From assembly GCF_003589595.1 (NCBI RefSeq), contig NW_020653718.1, positions 2,616,152 through 2,680,151 of the forward strand: a stretch of 64,000 nt of DNA. Direction: 5' to 3'. The notes beneath the pieces are model-generated. The model worked only from the letters and a program-made list of their open reading frames with translations. It ran no database searches and was not told the DNA's origin. The position numbers and the translations under genes were made by a program. Positions 20,063 to 31,468 of the stretch are shown piece after piece. Origin of the DNA: Hyposmocoma kahamanoa (lineage: Eukaryota; Arthropoda; Insecta; Lepidoptera; Cosmopterigidae). The first letter of the stretch is position 1; each line of letters begins with the position of its first letter.

Positions 20063-20167
20063 TTAAATAACGTTGAATCATAAATAAATAAATAAAATTG
20101 GTTTGGTGCAGATACGCGCTTTTTACCAACTACATACGCGGATTAGCACTATACCCGACGATGTGTC

Positions 20168-20300
20168 TGTAATTTCACCAGACCCGTAGCGTTCAAAACC
20201 GGAATGCAATAGCGCTCACATTGCTGTTTGGCGGCAGAAATAGGTAAGGCGGCAGTACTTCCCAGTACGAACTCTTTCACAAGAAGCTCTACTGCAACTA
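20168..20300 (-). repeat. Family A retroposon, 5' part
   Basis: GTAATTTCACCAG, AAACCGGAATGCAATAG, GGCGGCAGAAATAGGTAAGG and TTTCACAAGAAGCTCTACTGC: the 5' half of family A on the reverse strand. Confidence 0.8.
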
Positions 20301-20637
20301 AATCGCGTTCAAACTTTCAATCTAAATCGAAAAGCAAGTCCAGTTAAACATTTACTTTTTAAACTAAGTAGTGCATCGCGACGGCCAGAACTTGATTTAG
20401 ACGGACAGGTGGAAGTGGGACGAAGCTTAGCCTGTTACAGAATAAGACTTTCGAGACGTTGTAGACTTGCCGAGTTTAAGGGTCTAAGTTTAAGCCTGTC
20501 AAATTGTCAAATATCCGTTTTAAATAGAATAAGGTACAGTAAAACAGTAACAGCAACTCTAGTTAGAGTTAGATAACGTGTGCGACATATCGAAACTTGC
20601 GCTAATGAATTATCCCAGTGTATTTTTATTATTGTTA

Positions 20638-21195
20638 TATTCACCATCATCGTCCACAGCCTGGTTTCACCCACTACTGGGTATAGGTCTCCCGAAATTT
20701 GTGCCATCCGTCACGGTCCTGTCCTAGCCGCATCCATAGACGCTCCACTACGTTGTCCCACTTGGCTTTGCACACGTTGTTTTGCTATGTGTCCCGACCA
20801 ACCCCATTTGAGTTCATTGATCCGAGTTCCAGCATCCTGGACTTTCGGTCGTCGTCGGATCTCAACGTTCGGAATTCGGTCTACATGGTTGATGCCGAGC
20901 ATGGTGCGCTCCATGGCCCTCTGTATTACTCTCAACCCGTATAAAGTCTCCTGCGTTAGCGTCCATGTCTCGGCACCATTCGTCATGGTGGGCAGAACAC
21001 ATTGATTAAACAAGCGCGTCTTCAGACACTGTGGAACCTTTTCTGATTTAAGGATATCATCTGACTTGCCAAACGCAGCCCATCCCTGCTGGATTTCTTT
21101 TGAAATCTCCTTAGGCTGATGCTCTTTGCCAAAGGTTAGAACACGTCTCAGATGGACGTACTGATCGACTCTCTCCATTGTTATATTCATTAATT
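20638..21195 (-). pseudogene. RTE-like LINE 3' fragment, long frame
   Basis: Reverse-strand frame 20711-21190 (159 codons) with ERVDQYVHLRRVLTFGK, ISKEIQQGWAAFGK, VPQCLKTRLFNQCVLPTMTN, GAETWTLTQETLYGLRVIQR, AMERTMLGINHVDRIPN and ELKWGWSGHIAKQR. This is the post-RT and C-terminal region of an RTE-like endonuclease-reverse transcriptase. The 3' end runs to about 20640 (TTTCACCCACTACTGGGTATAGG, part of the terminal UTR). No RT core. Confidence 0.85.
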
Positions 21196-22075
21196 TTATT
21201 TAAGAGCCATGCTCTTGTCGGTGTAGCCTCCTCCACTACCATTTTTGCTACTTTTTCGGGAGATATTGTGCAGTGGATTCCCGCATGCCTTCTGCACCGC
21301 GGTTCATCGGCCGGGAGGTCGCCCGCTGATATCTAGATAGAAGCCTTTTCAGAACATACTTCTTCCGCCTTCTACCAGTACTAGCACCGCCGCTGCCCGA
21401 TGCTAGGGGAAAGCTTTTAAAATGGCGGCTTTTTCTCGCCATGTCACAGTCGTCGTCGTAGGACTTTATGCAGTATTTTATAAGCAAACCCATCCCACCG
21501 GGTTTGCCACTACATCCTGTTAACGCTGCCGCTGCTTGGTTGGGGACTGCTTATTCAATATACTCGCAGCTAACCACCATATCTGGTGGCCATTCACTAT
21601 CCACCACCTTACTACTCACACTTATTACTTATACAACACAGTAAATATGGTATAGTTTCATGTGTACTCTTGGTTCTATGTATCTAGCATGGACCAGTAA
21701 TTCAAGAGGTCTGCTAATGTCAAAAAAAAGGTCAAAATTTCGTCTTATATCTAGAAGGCACTGATCAATTGCCTGGAAGTAGTTTATATTATGTACATGA
21801 CCGTGAATATCAACTCATTCCTCTTTAATATGAAATATGACAAGTGTTTTTTTTTCGTTGTAATATAATTTAAATATTAATCATAAGCTAAAATTATTAT
21901 CTGAATCATTTGAGAAATATGCATGTCTATAGATTGCCGATAGCCGGCACTATCCATAAAAATCTTCGCAATAAGCGCTATCTAGTTTATTTGTTTGTTA
22001 TCACTGGAAATTAGGGTAGCTTTGATAAATTGAAGCTTGTCAATGTAAAACAAATTAGTTACAATAATTTTATTG
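21196..22075. other. Unassigned; possible further LINE debris
   Basis: The minus frame 21248-21493 (81 codons, RKSRHFKSFPLASGSGGASTG) has GC-richer codons than its surroundings and may be LINE-derived. I cannot identify a domain. The rest is AT-rich with no feature. Confidence 0.3.
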
Positions 22076-22079
22076 TAAC

Positions 22080-22610
22080 TTAGTCATTGAAATAAAAAAC
22101 CGACCGCAATAGTTCGCGTAGCGGCTTTTTTTGATTTCCATGGGGTCCCCTCATCAGATTGTAACTTCTTGGTGACAATGGGACTGTCATGAACTCCTTT
22201 GTACATTTTATACCTTTTTTCTGATTGTCATGATGACGGTGATTTGTTGCATTGTGTGAAGTGAAAAAGCGACTTTTATTTGCGGAAAATAATTAGTAAT
22301 TTGTGATAGCCGAAACGAACCCGGAACGGATTGTCAAACCTTTCAAACAAAAAAGAATTTTTAAAATCGGTCGACAATTGACGGAGAAACCGGTAAGTAC
22401 ACTGACTTCCTATAAAGTTTGAGGATTTTCCTCGATTTTCATGGATCCCCTTATCCGATTTTGGCTTGGCGACAATGGGACCACCATTGAGAGTGCACCC
22501 TTTCAAACAAAAAAAGAATTTCCAAAAACGGTCTATTATTGTCGGAGAAATCTGAAAACATACGTAAAACATCCCCCCTTCTTTGTTTGAAGTCGGTTAA
22601 AAATAACTAT
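22080..22610 (-). repeat. Family C (CCGACTTC) elements, diverged
   Basis: Two staggered blocks with CCTTTCAAACAAAAAAGAATTT, AAAATCGGTC and TCGGAGAAAYC. The last ends TTTGAAGTCGGTTAAAAATA (about 22586-22606), the diagnostic end of family C. Frames inside are shadows. Confidence 0.6.
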
Positions 22611-24249
22611 TTGGTAGTTGTTGCGACATCTGGTGTACCAAAAGATATTAAATATCCGACCACCTCTTGGGTTATTGGTCCATGATATCTAATGATAGTG
22701 GAGGAATACTGAACCCTGAAATACAAGCATTGCTGAGTTTGGGATCATCATCTTCATCAAATTTAAGAGTTGTATTCTTGTCGATGGAGCATCTTACAGT
22801 CATCTCTATTAAAAGTCAGCTCCTTGACCTCCTAATACGACAGGGATCGAGGAGTTTTAAATACTTTATATAAGTAGCATGTACAACCATAGATTTTTAA
22901 TTTATAATTTTAATAAGCTCAATTTTACTAGTATACTTAACATCTCAACATCGCATTTTCTCATGAATAGTCATAAAAATCGTTTAATAAAAAGCAAAGT
23001 TGACTAACAACGATGGAGCTAAAAAAATCTTCATTTGAAATTTTCTTTTTATTGGCTATATTGAACGTCTCTCGCAGTCAGGGTTGCCAGTAATACAATT
23101 TATTTTTCACGTCTACTCTATTAAGTACAATCATCGTTATACTCCTTTATCCGTTAAGCTGGCGTCGGATCAATATGTATTTTTTTCTTCCAGTCTTCTC
23201 TATCAGCCATTATATTGTGATTCAATCACTTCGTATAAAATATTATTACAATTTTTTTCGCAATCCATCACTATCTATCTTTTTACCTCTCATCAGATAC
23301 ATTTCTATTTAACACCTTCCGGGCAATTCTGCTCATATTCCCACTTATTACATATTTATTGTTAAAGTAAAATTTAAATGCGTTCTTGAAAAAATCCGCA
23401 ACAATATCTAGTGATATAACTGTAATAAAAACGCGATATGTAGTAAACCTTTTATCTTTATGTCATTTTCAAATATAATCGCTTATTCTAGTTCTAGTAT
23501 TCATTGAGTGTTACGTAAGAGATAGTATTAGTAATTCAGAAATTGTTTAGAAAGTTTGGTGTTGAAGAATTTTAGATTGAAACGTTCGTCGATTTCAAAG
23601 GCGCACTGTTAATTTGAAAAGTAAATTCCAGCTTTTCTCAACCCTACTCGAGTAAAAAATTGAAAGGAAAAATGTCTCGACGCGACAATAGGATTGTAAT
23701 CTTGATAAATTGCCGTGAAAATTTGCCCTGCTTCGGGAGTACGAATGAGAGTACGGTCGTGGTGGAAAACGGATGGATAATGACAATGCGTTTATAATGT
23801 AGTCAAGAGGAAATATATATGTACGGGACGTTCTTGGGAGACGTTTACCATGAGGAATATATATTATTATGTAAAATTCCGCCGATCCGGCTCGAAGGAC
23901 TAAATCTTTGAATGTAGACCTTTAAATGTCTCAGGTTGAAGTAATTGTAAAGTAGAGTAGGATGAAGTATATTGAGTTGACGTAAACCATAATTAAAAAT
24001 CTTTCTTGTTACTTTATAATGATATGTCAACATAAGTAGGGTTACAATCGAGTACAGTATTGTACGTAACTCTTATCAATGTAATTTGATTATTATCTGG
24101 TTTGTTGTCCACATAATTAAGAAATAAATAAAGAACAATGCCCAAATTCCATACAGTCCTGAACTAGCAAAAAAAAAGAAGACGACCATCAATCGCAGAC
24201 AGGGTTTTATTTGTATTTCCTTATAGTTTATAATTATTACTGGATTTAT
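22611..24249. other. No recognisable feature
   Basis: 1.6 kb of AT-rich DNA. Open frames of 60-93 codons occur (for example 23084-23365), but they are rich in Ser, Tyr and Ile without motif, as expected by chance. No repeat partner found. Confidence 0.45.
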
Positions 24250-24269
24250 ATTTTTTTTAACTAGGTTAT

Positions 24270-24388
24270 CATGGTCATGGTCAACAGTCAACCGTGACCA
24301 TGGGACCTGTAAAGGGCCCGAAACATCTGTTTCTTTGAAAAACAAATTATACGCGATTTAAATCCGGAAAAATAGTTTCATTTCCTAG
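24270..24388. mobile_element. MITE family B, right half
   Basis: CAACCGTGACCATGGGACC, TGTAAAGGGCCCGAAAC, ACGCGATTTAAATCCGG and AAAAATAGTTTCATTTCCTA match the right half of 62707-62915 closely. The left half is missing. Confidence 0.75.
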
Positions 24389-26189
24389 GGAAAGTTCATT
24401 TTGAGGTTACGTTAAAAATTGACATTAACTATGTTACTTACTTACTTTGTAGTACAGAGTTAAATAATAAGTATAGTTGTGTATACATTAAAAATAATAC
24501 TTAGATTCACTACGACAGACGAATGAGAAAAAAAGAGTCCAAAAAACGGACAATTTATTAAAAATACTTTAAAAAATTGTGGATAGCATTTATATTTTTA
24601 GCTTAGCACAACTTAGATTTTGACATTTAATTTGAATTTTCGTTTACACTTGACACTATCTTTCTTTGACTGACTTTCTCCAACATTGAGATGCAAGTAA
24701 TTCTTTGGAACCATATCCACATAAAACTTGACTTGACTTGAACTTTCTGACGACTTTGAAGTTGACAGTTAAGTTCAAATTAATGAAGACTTACGTATTC
24801 GAGTCACAATTATGGTAACTTTCGTTTATAATTATCCTATATAAACGTTCAATAAATCTATGGCAAGTGTAAACCAGGCTTTAAATAAAATGTATACATG
24901 TTAGTCGTGTTACGTTCAAAAATAAATATTTACAATGCCTCTTCTTCGTCTTCTTTTTTTCTCCAACTTATTTCAAAGTTTTATGAATGAAACTTATATT
25001 ATTTTATAATGTATATTTAGATGGATATAATTTTTCTGACGGTCGCGATTAAAAATTTGCGAATTCAAAATGGGCATTGTTCTTTGCGTAATAAACAAAT
25101 GTATAAAGTAAAAATGTACGTACAATATAGACTTGACTTGCTTATCTGTGGCCGATCGCCAGTGATGCGAGTTGTCAACTACCATTACGAGCGAAAAAGT
25201 AAGTTGCTAAGTTAACAAATCTATTGTACTGTGTAAAAAATGAAATTCTTGTTCATGCTAGAAGTCTTGTATGCTTGTTCGAAATCATTAACTTCAATAT
25301 CATCGTTATTATCATCTATGGAGCAAGGATTTCCTCTAAGAAGAGGCTTTAAGACATAGACGCTGTCCCAATGTAAGAAGACTTAGAAAGAAAGAAAAAG
25401 AATACATTTGTTTGTTTATCACAAATAGCATCACAAAAAAAGAAACAAAACGTAATCAAAATATTTAACGTATTTTTATTTGTAAAAATTACAAAACAAA
25501 AAGAAAAGCAAATCAAAAATATATATAAAAAAAATAAAACACAAACTTTTACGTTTTTCAAGCGTTGTGAGCTTTTTTGATATGCAACTTACATCACAAT
25601 CTTTTTCTTCACCGTTATCGAGAGAACTTGGAAATTAAAGTTACCAACCAATCTCTCACTGTGTAGCTATACACTCGTGCGTAGGCGTTAACCCTCTCAA
25701 GAGACACTCGGGCTTATTGCTAAGTTAAGGATTTAAGGGTTGATACAATTTATGGTATTTTAGAATCCATTTGGGACATATTGGGAAATTGAAAATTGTT
25801 GCAACATTAAACGTAGAGCAGGCACACGCTGCTTGATGACTTGAAGTTCTTGGAGTGTGGAGACGTTTGTGAGAATCTCTGTTCACGATACCCCGAGCAT
25901 TCTTCTCCAGCACCACATTCTCAGAGTGTCTATCTTCTTCTTAATTTCACGAAGCTTTCACGTCTTTGCAGTATATAGTAGCAGTAGAGATCCGGGTGAA
26001 TCCGGGTTCGTTCTAGGTTAGTGCGTTTTAGGTTTTGAAAGGTAAGAGTGCTATGTCTCAGCTCTTGACATGTGACAGTGACTACCGGATTTTAGTGACC
26101 TTGAGGATGTTGTTATTCATTTCAAATTGAAATTTATGGCTGAGATTTAACACTAACAAGAAAAAGAGCTGATGTTCTTTAAAAAAATT
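24389..26189. other. No recognisable feature
   Basis: 1.8 kb of AT-rich DNA with an A-rich block at 25370-25560. No gene or shared repeat could be supported. Short motifs (GACTTGACTTGA at about 24729) are too small to assign. Confidence 0.45.
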
Positions 26190-26465
26190 AATCCTTGTGA
26201 AAGAGTTCGTCCGGGGAAGTACTGCCGCCTTACCAATCTCTGCCGCCAAGCAGTAAAGAGAGTATTATTGCGATTCAGTTTGGAAGGGTAAGGTTGCTAG
26301 TGAAATTACAGGCACATGGGACTTGTCAACTTATGTCTCAGGGTGACGAGCGCAGTGGCAGTGCCCCTCAGATTTTTGCGATTTGAAGCTCTGAGTGGCA
26401 TTACAACAGCTATATCGACAGGCGCACGACTTATTCGTCCTGGTCGCTTGTTATCGTAAAGAAAA
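26190..26465 (+). repeat. Family A retroposon, near full length
   Basis: CCTTGTGAAAGAGTTCGTCCGG, CTGCCGCCAAGCAGTAA, GAAATTACAGGCACATGGG, AACTTATGTCTCAGGGTGACG and GCACGACTTATTCGTCC, with the end TCGTAAAGAAAAAG. Confidence 0.85.
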
Positions 26466-26499
26466 AGACGCGAAATGATTAAAAATATGCTACGTTTCA

Positions 26500-26650
26500 T
26501 AGGTTAGTAATTTACACTTAAAATGATCGTGTTTAATATTCGTAACATTTTCTCATTCCCAAGGCAAATTCCATTGAGCAGGATGAGTAAAAAACTCTAG
26601 GGATTGCTCTTTGCAAATAGAAATTTACGATAATGTAATGTTACTCATGA
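26500..26650 (-). repeat. Jockey-like LINE 3' UTR, reverse strand
   Basis: TTCATAGGTTAGTAATTTACACTTAAAATGATC, CAGGATGAGTAAAAAACTCTAGG and GATTGCTCTTTGCAAATAG parallel 38455-38570. UTR only. Confidence 0.6.
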
Positions 26651-27044
26651 TACTCAACGAATTCACCTGCAAAATGTTTTGAGTTTATCTATGCTGAGCA
26701 CCGAAAATATCCAAAACCAATTGGATGAATGGGATTGAATGGAGTCATGCAGGAGCATGAAATACCGACAGTATTGACAGATACCTCTAAAATGATAAAC
26801 AATGTTATTTGCGACTCTATGTTGACTGTGACTGGCTTCGTATTTGCGTTTAAAATAGAAAATACAATTACGTCACCAATACGGGTAGACGAAACTCGAC
26901 GACGTCATTTAGATGATACTGTCACACATACTCATATTCTTGCAGTGCACTTGCGTTGCATAGGGCGTCCTACACTATATGTTTTGAGCCTTGGTCTCCA
27001 CTCAAAAACTCGCTTCCCCCATCGGTTATCGGTTCTTCGACAGA
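26651..27044. other. No recognisable feature
   Basis: An open frame of 117 codons (26729-27082) has no motif and overlaps the edge of repeat N. Not called as a gene. Confidence 0.4.
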
Positions 27045-27440
27045 TATGTTCACGGAACAATAAATACAGTAGAAGTGCTTAGTTTGCGTGACACGTGTGC
27101 AAACATTACACGAAGTTCCACATACTTAAGTTTTGTATCCTATGGTTGTGTAAATCGTCTCGGGCATTACCTCAAAAACCTTAGAAAAATGTCTTATTTT
27201 CCTATTTTGGAGCACAATGATAAAGAATTATCCATGGTGGCGTTCCATGTCATCTTTAAGTTTTATTTAATTTTATTAAATATTCTGTTTATCGTAATGA
27301 TTTTTTGTTACAAGAAATGAAAGTAAACCTTATACATCTGCAATATAATAGCTTTTTATTTGGTGAACTAAGTAAATACCTCGAATTCGTCGTCGTTCAG
27401 CTATTGACCGCTAGATGGTAGCACATTGATTGAAATTTCA
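27045..27440 (-). repeat. Dispersed repeat N, copy 3 (partial)
   Basis: Reverse of parts of 54030-54606: GAACAATAAATACAGTAGAAGTG, TTTTTTGTTACAAGAAATGAAAG, GTCGTCGTTCAGC and CGCTAGATGGTAGCACATTGATTG. Confidence 0.65.
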
Positions 27441-27446
27441 GTACAA

Positions 27447-27775
27447 AATCAAAACTCGTAACTTGCAATAGTAAAGCCGAGTGACTATGAGCTTTTTTAT
27501 GAGGCCCATAGTAAGTGACCACGTCTTAGAGCCGTAGGTAATCACTAGCAACACGCACTTCTCGAAGACTTTTGTCTTCAAGGACTGCGGTAATGCAGAC
27601 GAGAAGACGTCCCGGAGCTTCCCGAAAGCTTTTTCTTTCGTCATGTATATGACCAGCCCACTTCAGGTTACTTATTCTACCAGCTATGTCGACGAGCTTG
27701 GTCTCTGTCGGATAACCTTATTTCCAATCTTATCCTTCAGAAAATCTCCGAGCATAGGAGAGCTGTAAACATTAG
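27447..27775 (-). pseudogene. RTE-like LINE fragment, rearranged
   Basis: On the reverse strand, sequence normally found late in the protein (KDKIGNKVIRQR, then an LVDIAGRISNLKWAGHIHD-like stretch in a second frame) comes before the stretch AFGKLRDVFSSALPQSLKTK and YGSKTWSLTMGLIKK, which normally lies upstream of it. The order is therefore swapped relative to 20638-21195. Confidence 0.65.
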
Positions 27776-28427
27776 TTATATTGTGTTGTCATTGCTTTCA
27801 GATCGCAATAAAAAATAAATTTGTTTCAAATGAATGAAACCATTCATTCATTTATTTAAAAGAAAAGAGACGACAGACCGCATCAAGCAATAAGAGGAGA
27901 AAAGTTTATAAATACGTGTCTTTAAAAAGATTGATAGCCGCTCTTAGCGTCAAACTTAATGCCAAACTTGAGATTGCCATTTGAAATTCAGATTATTCGC
28001 CACTTACACCAAAGATTTTGAAGCACGATACTTTGGTATAGGTACTCACTGGTACTCGTACGGACCTTTTCTTATATGTAGATGATTAGTCACTATCTCA
28101 CCTGGATATTAACGACGACGATACGACAAAGGTATGCGTTTGTCTAAAAAAACGGTTATTTTTAATGGACTTCAAAGAGGATTGTTTCAATTCGACTACA
28201 TTTTTATTTTTTATTATGTGTGTATATCACGACTTCGAAATTTGTTTAGACTTCGATGGCTTTCTAGAATATAGGCCATCTAAAAATCAACATAACTCAT
28301 CTAAGTTTAAAAACATTATATTAAACAGATAGTTGCAGAATATCTAAAATGCAAAACCGATGTACCTACCGTATAAAAATCCATATTGTCACATGATTAT
28401 TTTAAACCATAATAAGCTTGCTGTTTT
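27776..28427. other. No recognisable feature
   Basis: AT-rich. CATTCATTCATTT near 27839 suggests a microsatellite remnant. No gene. Confidence 0.45.
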
Positions 28428-28482
28428 TTTAACCGACTTTAAAAAAGGAGGAGGTTCTGAATTCGATAGTATTTTTTTACAT
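28428..28482 (+). repeat. Family C end fragment
   Basis: TTTAACCGACTTTAAAAAAGG, AGGAGGTTCTGAATTCGATAG and a T-rich run match the diagnostic end of family C. It is cut off by family A at about 28483. Confidence 0.75.
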
Positions 28483-28692
28483 ATGTTTCGGTTATGAAGG
28501 GTAAGGGTACTGGTGAAATTACAGGCACATGGTACTTGTCCACTTATGTCTCAATTGACGGGCGCAGTGGCAGTACCTCTCAGATCTTTGTGATTTAAAA
28601 CTCTGAGTGACATTGCATCTGTTATGAACTGACGTGTCGCCTACCATCAAGCTCACGACTTGTTCGTTCCGTCAACGGTATGATAAAAAAAA
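28483..28692 (+). repeat. Family A retroposon, 5'-truncated
   Basis: Starts inside the family at GTTTCGGTTATGAAGGG. It then has GAAATTACAGGCACATGG, CTTATGTCTCAATTGACGG and CACGACTTGTTCGTTCCGTC, and ends GATAAAAAAAAG. 5' truncation with an A-rich 3' end supports LINE-mediated retroposition. Confidence 0.8.
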
Positions 28693-28805
28693 GTGTCCAT
28701 GGCTGTCAATGGGATACTTTATTATGGAGTCTATCATTACTGTATATAAACTTAAATGATAGAATTTAGTAGTCTAAAATTATATTACTAGGGGTTATTT
28801 ATTTT

Positions 28806-29045
28806 TGTGTATCGTAGTAAACTAAAAAACTTACTAAGGTTTAGATATTATCCCTATCTTAAGGATGACGTGGACTTGGAGCGGGGGCGTAGGGCGCTGA
28901 CAGTCAGAAGTAATATGTTGATCCATAGGTTTGCAAGGTCTACTAAGAACGTAAAAATTGTCGTCTTTAGACCTTACTGCCAATTATTTTACACTTGCAG
29001 CCTATGTGTCGAATATACTCAAAAGGCTTACAGCGCCCTACGAGT
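28806..29045 (+). pseudogene. LINE ORF2 fragment (post-RT region)
   Basis: Reads RALTVRSNMLIHRFARSTKN, VKIVVFRPYCQLFYTCSL and EYTQKAYSALRV. This pattern (xRaNxLxRRFxxCsxxVKxxLFxxYCxxxYT) occurs after the RT core in several insect LINEs. It stops in an inverted repeat. A better preserved parallel piece follows at 29301-29470. Clade not assigned. Confidence 0.65.
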
Positions 29046-29074
29046 CCTAAACTCATAGGGCGCTGTAAGCCTTT
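29022..29074. repeat. 24-bp near-perfect hairpin at LINE break
   Basis: Left arm 29022-29045 (AAAGGCTTACAGCGCCCTAC...) and right arm 29051-29074 (...TAGGGCGCTGTAAGCCTTT) pair at 23 of 24 positions around a 5-base loop, CCTAA. The left arm is LINE coding sequence (KAYSALRV), so the right arm is an inverted copy of it. Confidence 0.95.
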
Positions 29075-29300
29075 GATATAACCTATAATAATATATGATA
29101 TAACCTTGAGTTAACCTGGTGAGCTAGTTAGTCTCGAAGTTCTGTACCTGACTATAACCGGATCAAGCTTATCTGTAGTCAATCTGCATTTGACATGACA
29201 GAATCGTTAAGGCGAATCACTGGAAGAGAAGCGGGAAATACTGTCTTGTTAGATCAAACGGTTTTACAAAAAATATAGGATACACGTAAGGACATTGTCC

Positions 29301-29470
29301 GAATATCTTTAATTGTCAATCCTTCTACACGGGTGATCTGTGGGTTGACTATACGCAGAAGGCACTCGACACCCTGCGCGTGCAATATAATAACGGTTTC
29401 AGGATGCTAAGCCCGATGCTCCGTTGCTTTGCCATTTCGTCCAGGTTCTGGTGAGATGATGAGGTAATCG
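29301..29470 (+). pseudogene. LINE ORF2 fragment (same family)
   Basis: QSFYTGDLWVDYTQKALDTL and RVQYNNGFRMLSPMLRCF: the same protein region as 28806-29045 but less decayed and extending a little further (RVQYNNxFRML). A C-terminal piece of probably the same LINE type lies at 32105-32284. Confidence 0.65.
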
Positions 29471-29979
29471 GCGGCGGCGCCTCGAGCGAAATAATGTGTG
29501 TTTTTATGTTTTGTCTCTGTATATACTAACAATAGTCATAAGTTGGAAGGCACTCGTGTATCTGAGTGGTTTTCCATTTGTTTTTCTCGCTAGGCCTGTC
29601 TTATTGACCGAGTAGATGATATCTCCATAAAATACGGATTATCTTAATTACTCCTCTTATTATTCTTAATTTTAGAATCACTAACTGAACGAAACAATAA
29701 AGGATAACTATAATTAATTAAGATTCAAAAATATCGTCCACCAAACACGTGAGTGCGCACGTCAACACGACGCAAAGATGACAAATTTTTTGATGCTCAA
29801 GATGGCCGCCTCCCCAGTGATATGTGGTCGTTCTACTATTGATGCTAGGTAGCGCTAGAATCGTTTTAATGTGACGCTACTAATCTCCTATTTTGCGAAT
29901 GCGCCGAAAAGTTGAAAAATGTCTGTATTTACTAACAAGTGGGCTTTGTATGCTAAATAAACGATTTATTTATTATTAT
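29471..29979. other. No recognisable feature
   Basis: No gene. A block shared with 57648-57705 begins at the right edge (TTACACGATAGGGTGTATTT, 29991-30010). Confidence 0.4.
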
Positions 29980-30055
29980 TAAAGAATATTACACGATAGG
30001 GTGTATTTTATTCAATCATGTAAAATTCTGAAAACATAAGAAAAACGACTTCAAT

Positions 30056-30519
30056 AATCTCAGTACAGTACTTAAAAAAATCGACCTCAAAAGTACGTAG
30101 AATTACATCTATTTACCAAGTTTTTTTGAAATCGGTTACCGGAAAGTGCGCAAACCTGGATTCATCCCCTACGGGACTGGACACAGGAGATAATAAAAAT
30201 CGGTTCTCACTACTCAAAGTATATTGAGAGAGAAAAACGTCTTGAATTACAGAATAGCAAAATCAACCATTAAAATAATTGCTACTTATAATAAAATTTA
30301 GGCGCTATTTATAAAAATGAATCTTCATGCGTCAAAATAGCCACTGTTAGAGGTGGATGATTTTGTTCAAAATTGAATGGGACCTCTAAGGAGGTACCCT
30401 CTTTCCAACAAAAAAAGAATCATGAAAATCGGTGCACAAATACTGGAGTTAACGCGTAACATATATACAGAAGAAAACAATCGAATTCAGAACCTCCTCC
30501 TTTTTGCAGTCGGTTTAAA
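30056..30519 (-). repeat. Family C element, left arm of inverted pair
   Basis: Contains AATCTCAGTACAG, GGTTCTCACTACTCAAAG, GGCGCTATTTATAAAAATGAATC, TTTCCAACAAAAAAAGAATC and CAGAACCTCCTCCTTTTTGCAGTCGG. It is immediately followed by an oppositely oriented copy. Two related copies lie in tandem at 34316-34734 and 34916-35235. Confidence 0.8.
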
Positions 30520-30524
30520 ATGGA

Positions 30525-30742
30525 TGAGGTCTCAATTCGGCTGTATTATTTTTATATATGTTACGAGATTACTTTTTTGCGAACCGACTTTGATGTTTTC
30601 TTTTTGTTGGAAAGAGGGTACCTCAGTACTGGTCCCACTTAAATTTGAAGAAAATATTTCACATCTAAAAGTGGCAAACTGGGGGTTGGATCCGGTTTCG
30701 GTTAGTGATTTCAATAAAACATAGCAAATTGATGTAATTAAA
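30525..30742 (+). repeat. Family C element, right arm of inverted pair
   Basis: TCTCAATTCGGCTGTATT, TGGAAAGAGGGTACCTCAGTAC and AAATTTGAAGAAAATATTTCAC, then GGATCCGGTTTCGG and TTTCAATAAAAC, in plus orientation. Similar plus copies: 41835-42010, 47008-47125 and 59498-59690. Confidence 0.75.
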
Positions 30743-30937
30743 CGAACTTTTTAGGTTGGTTTTTATGATATAAAATAGGTTATAATTATTATATCGAGAT
30801 ATTTCCTTTTAAATATGACAGAGAATCTGCTTAATTTTGGTTTTTAACTGAACGGCACGCCGCGCCGCCCGCTGCACCGTCAGTCGCCATAGGACGCTTG
30901 TCGACGTCGGATCCGTGTTAAAATTTTCTCCGCCTGT

Positions 30938-31223
30938 CATTGACTTACAAATAAATGGACGACGGGCCTAATACAAAAACCACGAAAAAAATGTCCCAAG
31001 TCAACTTATTTAAACGTAGTGACATGTAAAGGAATATGAAAAAGCTAAAACATTGAATTTAAATTGTAATGTCATCGCAGTACTGTCTAATTTTGCTTGC
31101 TTCGCTGTCAGTCGAACAAACGAAGTGTAAAGCGTGAATGACGCTCTGTATACGATTTGAACGCCCTATAAGTTCGGACACTTTTTAACGCGGACCCGAC
31201 GTCCATATAATTGTAAGTCAATG
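30938..31223. mobile_element. MITE family R with perfect 8-bp duplication
   Basis: 286 bp, flanked by CCGCCTGT on both sides (30930-30937 and 31224-31231). Inverted ends start CATTGACTTACAA and continue to the ATGGACG and CGGG blocks (about 30 bp per side with mismatches). 8-bp duplication and CA-starting ends: hAT-like. An incomplete reverse copy is at 48535-48700. No coding sequence. Confidence 0.85.
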
Positions 31224-31246
31224 CCGCCTGTTCTTATTTTATTCAT

Positions 31247-31468
31247 AACTGCCTCTGTGGCCGAACGGTTACCATGCCGGACTGCCACGCAGAGGTCCCA
31301 GGTTCGATTCCCAGGCCGGGAGAAATATTTGTATGACCTACATTTGTTTCTCTCGTGAGTTTGGGTGTAAATTGTGGTTGTCTATATGTGTGTCCATGGC
31401 ACCCGCGACACAGGGTTTTCCTAGTGCGGGGCTATGTTGAGTGTGTGTGTTATTACTATTATTATTAT
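31247..31468 (+). repeat. tRNA-derived SINE (type 3), full copy
   Basis: A tRNA-like head with A-box-like TGGCCGAACGG and B box GGTTCGATTCC, followed by a unique body (TTTCTCTCGTGAGTTTGGG, ATTGTGGTTGTCTAT, TCCATGGCACCCGCGACACAGGG) and a TTATTA-type tail. Other copies: 54178-54362 (minus), 18330-18465 (minus, degraded), 42030-42135 (body only) and 55830-56405 (split). Pol III transcription is expected from family knowledge. Confidence 0.85.

Noticed and set aside
26729..27082. 117-codon open frame
   Set aside because: No motif, and its end overlaps a dispersed repeat on the other strand.
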